DNA of 10,561 nucleotides from Rhodocyclales bacterium (GTDB lineage Bacteria; Pseudomonadota; Gammaproteobacteria; Burkholderiales; Rhodocyclaceae): NCBI GenBank assembly GCA_021413665.1, contig JAIOPW010000077.1:1-10561 (forward strand), read 5' to 3'. How positions within the stretch are numbered: position 1 is the stretch's first letter; the number at the start of each line of letters is the position of its first letter. The notes below the pieces were generated by a model. It saw only the letters and a list, made by a program, of their open reading frames with translations, made no database searches and was not told the origin of the DNA. This document shows, piece after piece, positions 6,222-10,561 of this stretch. The position numbers and the translations under genes were made by a program.

Positions 6222-7328
6222 ATGAGCATCAGCCCTGTTCTCGATATCGTCGCCGACATGCGCGCCGGCCGCATGGTGATCCTGGTCGACGAGGAGGATC
6301 GCGAAAATGAAGGCGACCTCGTGCTCGCCGCTGAACACGTCACGCCGGAAGCCATCAATTTCATGGCCAAGTGGGGACGCGGACTGATCTGCCTGACGCT
6401 GACCGAAGCCCGCTGCCGCCAGCTCGACCTGCCCCTGATGGTGCGCAACAACAAGGCGCAGCACGGCACCGCCTTCACCGTCTCGATCGAGGCCGCCGAG
6501 GGCGTCACCACCGGCATCTCGGCGCAGGATCGCTCGCGTACGGTGCAGGCCGCCGTGGCGAAGAACGCCACCGCTGCCGACATCGTCCAGCCCGGCCACA
6601 TCTTTCCGCTGATGGCGCAAAACGGCGGCGTGCTGGTGCGCGCCGGCCACACCGAAGCCGGCTGCGACTTTGCCCAATTGGCTGGCTGCACGCCGGCTGC
6701 GGTGATCTGCGAGATCCTCAAGGAAGACGGCACCATGGCGCGCCTGCCGGATCTGCTGGAGTTCGCCGCCGAGCACAAGCTGAAGATCGGCACCATTCGC
6801 GACCTGATCCAGCACCGCTCGGAAACCGAGAAGCTGATCGAATGCGTCGCCGACAAAATGGTCGACTGCGCGCAAGGCGGCTTCCGCCTGCGCGCGTTTG
6901 CCGATCGCAGCAGCGGCGACGTGCACTTGGCCCTGTCCCGCGGCGAAATCACCACCGCGGAAGAGACGCTGGTTCGTGTGCATGAAGCCGTCTGTGTTCT
7001 CGACTTCCTTGACCACGGCAGTCGCGGCCACACCTACAGTGTCGACTTCGCCCTGCGCAAGATTGCCGAAGAAGGACGCGGCGTGCTGGTGCTGCTGCAT
7101 CGCGCCGAAACCGGCAATGCCCTGCTGGCAGCGCTCAAGAGTGAGCGCACGGAGCGGCCGGCCTACACGTGGGATCCGCGCATCTATGGCATCGGTGCGC
7201 AGATCCTGCGCGAAGTCGGCGTTGGCCGGATGCGACTGATGTCCAGTCCGCGAAAAATGCCGAGCATGGCTGGCTTCGGACTGGAAATCACCGGCTATTT
7301 CACCCCGACAGGAGAGAAGACGGCATGA
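6222..7328 (+). CDS. ribBA: 3,4-dihydroxy-2-butanone 4-phosphate synthase with degenerate GTP cyclohydrolase II-like domain (RibBX type)
   Basis: The 368-residue protein has the layout usually annotated as bifunctional RibBA. The N-terminal RibB domain (about 1-203) looks active: DEEDRENEGD at 23-32 binds metal and substrate, and GGVLVRAGHTEAGCD at 135-149 is intact. It converts ribulose 5-phosphate to dihydroxybutanone phosphate plus formate. The C-terminal region (about 208-365) resembles GTP cyclohydrolase II in fold (YGIGAQILREVGVGRMRLMS, then GFGLEITGYF). However, where active enzymes have HSEC...CDC zinc ligands it reads HEAVCVLDFLDHGSRGHTY, with one misplaced Cys258. It should therefore not open GTP. 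This matches the RibBX variant known from Proteobacteria, and a separate ribA is expected elsewhere in the genome. The ATG has no clear ribosome site. The stop overlaps the ribH start (ATGA). Confidence 0.93.
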   Translation: MSISPVLDIVADMRAGRMVILVDEEDRENEGDLVLAAEHVTPEAINFMAKWGRGLICLTLTEARCRQLDLPLMVRNNKAQHGTAFTVSIEAAEGVTTGISAQDRSRTVQAAVAKNATAADIVQPGHIFPLMAQNGGVLVRAGHTEAGCDFAQLAGCTPAAVICEILKEDGTMARLPDLLEFAAEHKLKIGTIRDLIQHRSETEKLIECVADKMVDCAQGGFRLRAFADRSSGDVHLALSRGEITTAEETLVRVHEAVCVLDFLDHGSRGHTYSVDFALRKIAEEGRGVLVLLHRAETGNALLAALKSERTERPAYTWDPRIYGIGAQILREVGVGRMRLMSSPRKMPSMAGFGLEITGYFTPTGEKTA

Positions 7329-7798
7329 GCATCCGCGAACTGGAACCCAACCTGATCGGAAAATCACTGCGAATCGGAGTTGCGCAAAGCCGTTTCAACG
7401 AGGATATCGGTGAAGGCCTGCGCTCGGGCTGCCTGACCGAGTTGGCACGCCTCGGCGTGGCCGACGCCGACGTCACCTTCACCACGGTACCCGGCGCTCT
7501 GGAACTGCCCTTGGCGCTGCAAGCCATGGCGCAAAGCGGTCGCTTCGATGCGCTGGTCGCGCTGGGTGCGGTGATTCGCGGCGAGACCTACCATTTCGAG
7601 ATCGTTTCCAATGAATCGGCGCGCGGCATCACCGACGTGCAACTGAATACCGGACTTCCGATCGCCAACGCGGTGCTGACCACCGAAAGCGACGACCAGG
7701 CGCTGGTGCGCATGGTGCAAAAAGGGGCCGAGGCGGCACTGGCGGCCATCGAAATGGCCAACCTGCTGAAGGCCGTCAAGCTGACAGGCAACAAATGA
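7325..7798 (+). CDS. ribH: 6,7-dimethyl-8-ribityllumazine synthase
   Basis: RibH condenses dihydroxybutanone phosphate (made by the upstream gene product) with the ribitylaminopyrimidinedione to give lumazine, the substrate of RibE. The 157-residue protein shows the family blocks: RIGVAQSRFNEDI at 16-28 (aromatic substrate site around Phe24-Asn25), VPGALELPLA at 55-64, GAVIRGETYHFEIVSNE at 81-97 with the catalytic His90, and PIANAVLTTESDDQA at 112-126. Length is standard (E. coli 156), and an icosahedral or pentameric assembly is expected. The ATG at 7325 is chosen because it overlaps the ribBA stop (ATGA) and gives the normal N-terminus; an AGGAG lies ten bases upstream. Longer in-frame extensions would run inside ribBA and are not supported. 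Confidence 0.96.
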   Translation: MSIRELEPNLIGKSLRIGVAQSRFNEDIGEGLRSGCLTELARLGVADADVTFTTVPGALELPLALQAMAQSGRFDALVALGAVIRGETYHFEIVSNESARGITDVQLNTGLPIANAVLTTESDDQALVRMVQKGAEAALAAIEMANLLKAVKLTGNK

Positions 7799-8226
7799 GC
7801 AGCAAATCGCCACGGCGGCGCGCCCGCGAGTTCGTCATCCAGGGCCTCTACCAGTGGCAGGTCGGCGATCAGGACGAGGCGGCCATCCAGGTCCAGGCGG
7901 AAGGCGTTGCCGGCTTCGACAAGGCCGACAACGAGCTCTACGTCACCTTGCTCGGGGAGGCGCGACAAAACGTCGAAACGCTGAAGCTCGACCTTGGACC
8001 GCATATCGACCGCGCCTGGGATGAAGTCTCGCCGATCGAGCGTTGCATCCTGTTGCTGGGCGCCTGCGAACTCAAGCTGCATCCGGAAACACCCTACCGC
8101 GTGATCATCAACGAAGCCATCGAGCTGGCCAAGACCTACGGTGGCACCGACGGCCACAAGTTCGTCAACGGCGTGCTGGACAAGCTGGCCGCCGTGCAGC
8201 GGGCAACGGAGATACGAAAGCCCTGA
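7795..8226 (+). CDS. nusB: Transcription antitermination factor NusB
   Basis: NusB binds boxA RNA together with NusE (S10) and takes part in antitermination on rRNA operons. The 143-residue all-helical protein carries the typical basic start SPRRRAREFVIQGLYQWQ (RNA-binding arginine patch and the A/L-x-Q-x-L-Y helix), WDEVSPIERCILLLGACEL at 75-93, and the conserved end PYRVIINEAIELAKTYGGTDGHKFVNGVLD, the family's most recognisable block. Its length matches E. coli NusB (139). The start overlaps the ribH stop by four bases (ATGA). The ribH-nusB pairing is very common in proteobacteria. Confidence 0.96.
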   Translation: MSSKSPRRRAREFVIQGLYQWQVGDQDEAAIQVQAEGVAGFDKADNELYVTLLGEARQNVETLKLDLGPHIDRAWDEVSPIERCILLLGACELKLHPETPYRVIINEAIELAKTYGGTDGHKFVNGVLDKLAAVQRATEIRKP

Positions 8227-8230
8227 TTCC

Positions 8231-9166
8231 GTGCCCTCGGAATTCGAACTCATCGCTCGTTACTTCACGCGTGCCACCTCGCACACGCTGCTCGGCGTCG
8301 GCGACGACGGCGCGCTGATCACCCCGACGCCCGGCCAGGAACTGGTGATCTCGACCGACCTGCTGGTCGAGGGCACGCATTTCCTGGCTGACGCCGACCC
8401 CGAAGACCTCGGCTGGAAGACCTTGGCCGTGAATGTTTCCGACCTCGCCGCGATGGGCGCCCGGCCACGCTGGGCCACCCTGGCCGCCGTATTCCCGGCG
8501 CCGACTCCTGAATGGATCGAAGCCTTCGCTCGCGGTTTCTTCGCCTGTGCCGACGAATGCGGCGTCGACCTCGTCGGTGGCGACACCACGCGCGGGCCGC
8601 GCGCATTCTGCGTCACGGTTTTCGGTGAGCTTCCCGCCGGAACCGCACTACGCCGCGACGGTGCGAAGGCCGGCGATTCGATCTGGGTTTCCGGCCGGCC
8701 CGGGGGCGCTGCGCTGGGGCTGGCGCATCTTCAGGGCCGTACGGTCCTGGCCGGGCCGCTACGCGGGGACTGCCTCGCTGCACTGCACCGACCGCAGCCT
8801 CGCGTAGAACTGGGACTGGCCTTGCGCGGCATGGCCAATTCGGCGATCGACGTGTCCGACGGCCTGCTGGCCGACCTCGGTCACATCCTCGATCAATCCG
8901 GCGTCGCCGCCCGACTGAAGATTCCGGGTTTGCCCGCCGCCGGCCTGGAACGCAACTGCCTGCTGGCGGGCGGCGACGACTACGAACTGGCCTTCACCAC
9001 TGCGAACTCCAAGGACGGAGACATCACGGCTCTGTCCGTCCGACTCGGGTTGCCACTGACCCGGATTGGCGAAATCGTTGCCGGACCGCCCCGCGAACTT
9101 GTCCTGTGCGACGATGACGGCGCCGTCATCACTCCCGCCCGCCGCGGCTACGACCATTTTGCCTAG
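8231..9166 (+). CDS. thiL: Thiamine-monophosphate kinase
   Basis: ThiL phosphorylates thiamine monophosphate to thiamine diphosphate with ATP, the last step of cofactor synthesis. The 311-residue protein shows the AIR-synthase/ThiL fold motifs in order: SEFELIARYF at 3-12, GVGDDGALI at 22-30 (metal-binding Asp pair), STDLLVEGTHF at 41-51, NVSDLAAMGARP at 68-79, VGGDTTRGP at 115-123, AIDVSDGLLADLGHIL at 205-220, and GGDDYELAFT at 247-256. The start is taken as GTG at 8231, four bases after the nusB stop, because the protein then begins with the conserved xPSEFELI. No clear ribosome site is present, so translation probably depends on coupling to nusB. An in-frame upstream ATG at 8141 would extend into nusB and is rejected. 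E. coli ThiL has 325 residues. Confidence 0.95.
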   Translation: MPSEFELIARYFTRATSHTLLGVGDDGALITPTPGQELVISTDLLVEGTHFLADADPEDLGWKTLAVNVSDLAAMGARPRWATLAAVFPAPTPEWIEAFARGFFACADECGVDLVGGDTTRGPRAFCVTVFGELPAGTALRRDGAKAGDSIWVSGRPGGAALGLAHLQGRTVLAGPLRGDCLAALHRPQPRVELGLALRGMANSAIDVSDGLLADLGHILDQSGVAARLKIPGLPAAGLERNCLLAGGDDYELAFTTANSKDGDITALSVRLGLPLTRIGEIVAGPPRELVLCDDDGAVITPARRGYDHFA

Positions 9167-9167
9167 C

Positions 9168-9665
9168 ATGGCCAAACTGCCCCCGCCCCCGCTGAAATTC
9201 CTGCTCCACCACCCCGCACACTTCATCGCCTGCGGCATGGGCAGCGGACTGTCGCGCTTCGCCCCGGGAACCGCCGGCACCGCCTTCGCCTGGCTCACCT
9301 TCCCGCTGCTGCGGATGTATCTCGACAGCGACATTGGATTGGCGATCTTCCTGCTGCTGGCCTTCGTCGTTGGCGTTGCCGCCTGCCAGATCACCGGCCG
9401 CGCGCTGGGCGTGGTTGATCATGGCGCCATCGTCTGGGATGAGATCGTGCCCTTCTGGGGCGTACTGATGTTTACGCCACCGGAACTCCTCTGGCAACTG
9501 GCGGCCTTTCTCTGGTTCCGCTTCTACGACATCGTCAAGCCGCAGCCGGCGAAGTTCTTCGACACGCAAATCAAGAACGGCTTTGGGGTGATGATGGATG
9601 ACGTCATCGCCGCCGGCTACACGGTACTGACGATCGCGCTGTTCAAGGCCTTCCTGCCCTTCTGA
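9168..9665 (+). CDS. pgpA: Phosphatidylglycerophosphatase A
   Basis: PgpA removes the phosphate from phosphatidylglycerophosphate to give phosphatidylglycerol in the inner membrane. The 165-residue protein has the family signatures SRFAPGTAGTAFAW at 29-42, VDHGAIVWDEIVPFW at 83-97 with the acidic residues, FRFYDIVKPQPAKFFD at 117-132, and KNGFGVMMDDVIAAGY at 136-151. Hydrophobic segments near 38-50, 57-78, 95-115 and 150-164 fit its membrane location. E. coli PgpA is 172 residues. The ATG at 9168 lies one base after the thiL stop. An in-frame upstream ATG at 9066 would only add sequence overlapping thiL. thiL-pgpA is a common proteobacterial pair. Confidence 0.96.
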   Translation: MAKLPPPPLKFLLHHPAHFIACGMGSGLSRFAPGTAGTAFAWLTFPLLRMYLDSDIGLAIFLLLAFVVGVAACQITGRALGVVDHGAIVWDEIVPFWGVLMFTPPELLWQLAAFLWFRFYDIVKPQPAKFFDTQIKNGFGVMMDDVIAAGYTVLTIALFKAFLPF

Positions 9666-10153
9666 TGGACGCCGACCTCGTCGCCTTGTCGGAATCCGTC
9701 GGCTCGGCGTGTCAACAGCGCCGACTCCTGCTCGCGACCGCCGAATCATGTACTGGCGGCTGGGCCGCACAAGTAATCACTCACACCGCAGGTAGCTCGA
9801 CCTGGTTCGAGCGCGGCTTCGTCACTTACAGCAATGAAGCCAAGCTTGACTTGCTGGGCGTGGCGCCCGGAACCCTCGAACAATTCGGCGCGGTGAGCCC
9901 TGAAACGGCAGCCGCCATGGCCGAAGGTGCGCTGAGAAACTCCAACGCAATGATTTCACTGGCTATTACCGGGATCGCCGGACCCTCGGGTGGCTCACTT
10001 GGTAAGCCAGTGGGCACCGTATGCTTTGCCTGGTGTCGAGTCAGCCAAATAGCCAATACGGAAACCAGAGTCTTTGCCGGCGACCGTGAGGCAGTCCGCC
10101 GTCAGGCGGTGATTTACGCCCTGCAGGGCCTGCTGCTGCGGCTCGACACGTGA
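9665..10153 (+). CDS. pncC: Nicotinamide-nucleotide amidase (CinA C-terminal domain protein)
   Basis: This is a stand-alone CinA C-terminal domain of 162 residues. Members are NMN amidases that convert nicotinamide mononucleotide to nicotinate mononucleotide, recycling pyridine nucleotides. The motifs are ATAESCTGGWAAQVIT at 24-39 (Ser28 is the likely nucleophile), ERGFVTYSNEAKLDLLGV at 49-66, GAVSPETAAAMAEGAL at 75-90 and AITGIAGPSGG with KPVGTV at 100-119. The N-terminal MoCF-like domain found in full-length CinA is absent, as in E. coli PncC/YgaD. The ATG shares one base with the pgpA stop (TGATG), so the two are probably coupled. It lies 69 bases before recA, the same pncC-recA order as in E. 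coli. Confidence 0.94.
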   Translation: MDADLVALSESVGSACQQRRLLLATAESCTGGWAAQVITHTAGSSTWFERGFVTYSNEAKLDLLGVAPGTLEQFGAVSPETAAAMAEGALRNSNAMISLAITGIAGPSGGSLGKPVGTVCFAWCRVSQIANTETRVFAGDREAVRRQAVIYALQGLLLRLDT

Positions 10154-10189
10154 CCAGTCCGGAGCGCGCAAAAACTGTGCCATCCATGC

Positions 10190-10195
10190 CATAAT
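10190..10195 (+). promoter_or_regulatory. Candidate extended -10 element for recA
   Basis: CATAAT is preceded by TG at the extended -10 position (TGc-CATAAT). Transcription would start near 10202, leaving a leader of about 20 bases. The -35 region (CGCAAA at 17-base spacing) is weak, as is usual for extended -10 promoters. A single CTGT at 10175-10178 is not followed by ACAG at the spacing of a LexA box. Confidence 0.4.
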
Positions 10196-10209
10196 CGAAT
10201 CAACTTTTG

Positions 10210-10214
10210 AAGGA
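10210..10214 (+). promoter_or_regulatory. Ribosome binding site of recA
   Basis: AAGGA sits eight bases before the recA ATG, one of the clearest ribosome sites in the window and in keeping with a highly translated gene. Confidence 0.65.
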
Positions 10215-10222
10215 TGCAATTA

Positions 10223-10561
10223 ATGGACGACAACAAGAGCAAGGCACTGCAGGCCGCCCTGGCCCAGATCGAAAAGCAGTTCGGCAAGGGCTCGATCATG
10301 AAAATGGGCGAAGGCCTCGCCATCGACGACATTCAGACCGTTTCGACCGGCTCGCTCGGGCTTGATATCGCCCTGGGCATCGGTGGCCTGCCGCGCGGCC
10401 GCGTGGTCGAGGTCTATGGACCGGAGTCTTCCGGCAAGACCACGCTGTGCCTGCACATCGTGGCCGAGATCCAAAAAGCCGGCGGCGTGGCGGCCTACAT
10501 CGACGCCGAGAACGCGCTCGACCCAGGGTATGCGGCAAAACTCGGCGTTAACGTGCCTGAC
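10223..10561 (+). CDS. recA: Recombinase A (N-terminal part only)
   Basis: The first 113 codons of RecA, the ATP-dependent strand-exchange protein that also triggers LexA cleavage; the rest lies beyond the right edge. The start MDDNKSKALQAALAQIEKQF and KGSIMKMGEG is the usual helical N-terminal domain of betaproteobacterial RecA. STGSLGLDIALGIGGLPRGR at 41-60 and the Walker A motif GPESSGKTT at 66-74 are intact. The segment holding the catalytic glutamate reads YIDAENALDPGYA at 92-104: Glu96 is present, but Asn97 replaces the His found in nearly all RecA proteins (IDAEHALD). The codon is AAC instead of CAC, one base different. The gene has its own ribosome site and candidate promoter, so it is probably transcribed separately from the upstream cluster. 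Confidence 0.97.
   Translation, partial: MDDNKSKALQAALAQIEKQFGKGSIMKMGEGLAIDDIQTVSTGSLGLDIALGIGGLPRGRVVEVYGPESSGKTTLCLHIVAEIQKAGGVAAYIDAENALDPGYAAKLGVNVPD

Noticed and set aside
6216..7367. Minus-strand frame of 383 codons under ribBA
   Set aside because: Shadow of ribBA; no coherent protein features or upstream ribosome site.
8141..8230. Longer ThiL N-terminus from the ATG at 8141
   Set aside because: It would overlap nusB by 86 bases and add 30 residues with no family similarity; the GTG at 8231 gives the conserved start.
10175..10190. LexA (SOS) box before recA
   Set aside because: A CTGT half-site is present, but the partner position reads TGCC, not ACAG.

Overview
The window looks like chromosomal DNA of a GC-rich betaproteobacterium, probably of the Rhodocyclales or a nearby order. 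The evidence is the run of protein sequences (RecA, NusB, ThiL, PgpA and riboflavin genes of betaproteobacterial type), the codon use and the gene order. This placement comes from reading, not from a search. There is no stretch over 300 bases without a gene. No tRNA, rRNA, CRISPR array, insertion sequence or FMN riboswitch was seen.

Left part (1-3314), all on the minus strand, is an accessory cell-envelope region. In transcription order it holds: a 339-residue Ala/Arg/Glu-rich coiled-coil protein with one C-terminal membrane helix and no recognised function (TTG start); a two-partner-secretion outer-membrane transporter of the ShlB/FhaC type, with two POTRA domains and a beta-barrel; and the first 73 codons of an exported FecR-domain protein that runs off the left edge. 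A secreted TpsA substrate would be expected nearby but is not in the window.

Right part (3397-10561), all on the plus strand, is a compact housekeeping cluster: cutA and dsbD (overlapping), then ribE, ribBA, ribH, nusB, thiL, pgpA, pncC and the start of recA. Most junctions from ribBA to pncC are start/stop overlaps or gaps of a few bases, which points to one co-transcribed, translationally coupled unit. Three steps of flavin synthesis (dihydroxybutanone phosphate, lumazine, riboflavin) sit with a transcription antitermination factor, thiamine monophosphate kinase, phosphatidylglycerophosphatase and NMN amidase. recA follows after a 69-base gap with its own likely promoter.

Points worth a second look: the 'ribBA' product keeps an intact DHBP-synthase half, but its GTP cyclohydrolase II half has lost the zinc-binding cysteines (RibBX type); RecA has Asn where the family normally has His next to the catalytic Glu; the TpsB transporter seems to lack the N-terminal plug helix of FhaC-like proteins; and the coiled-coil membrane protein next to it is of unknown function.
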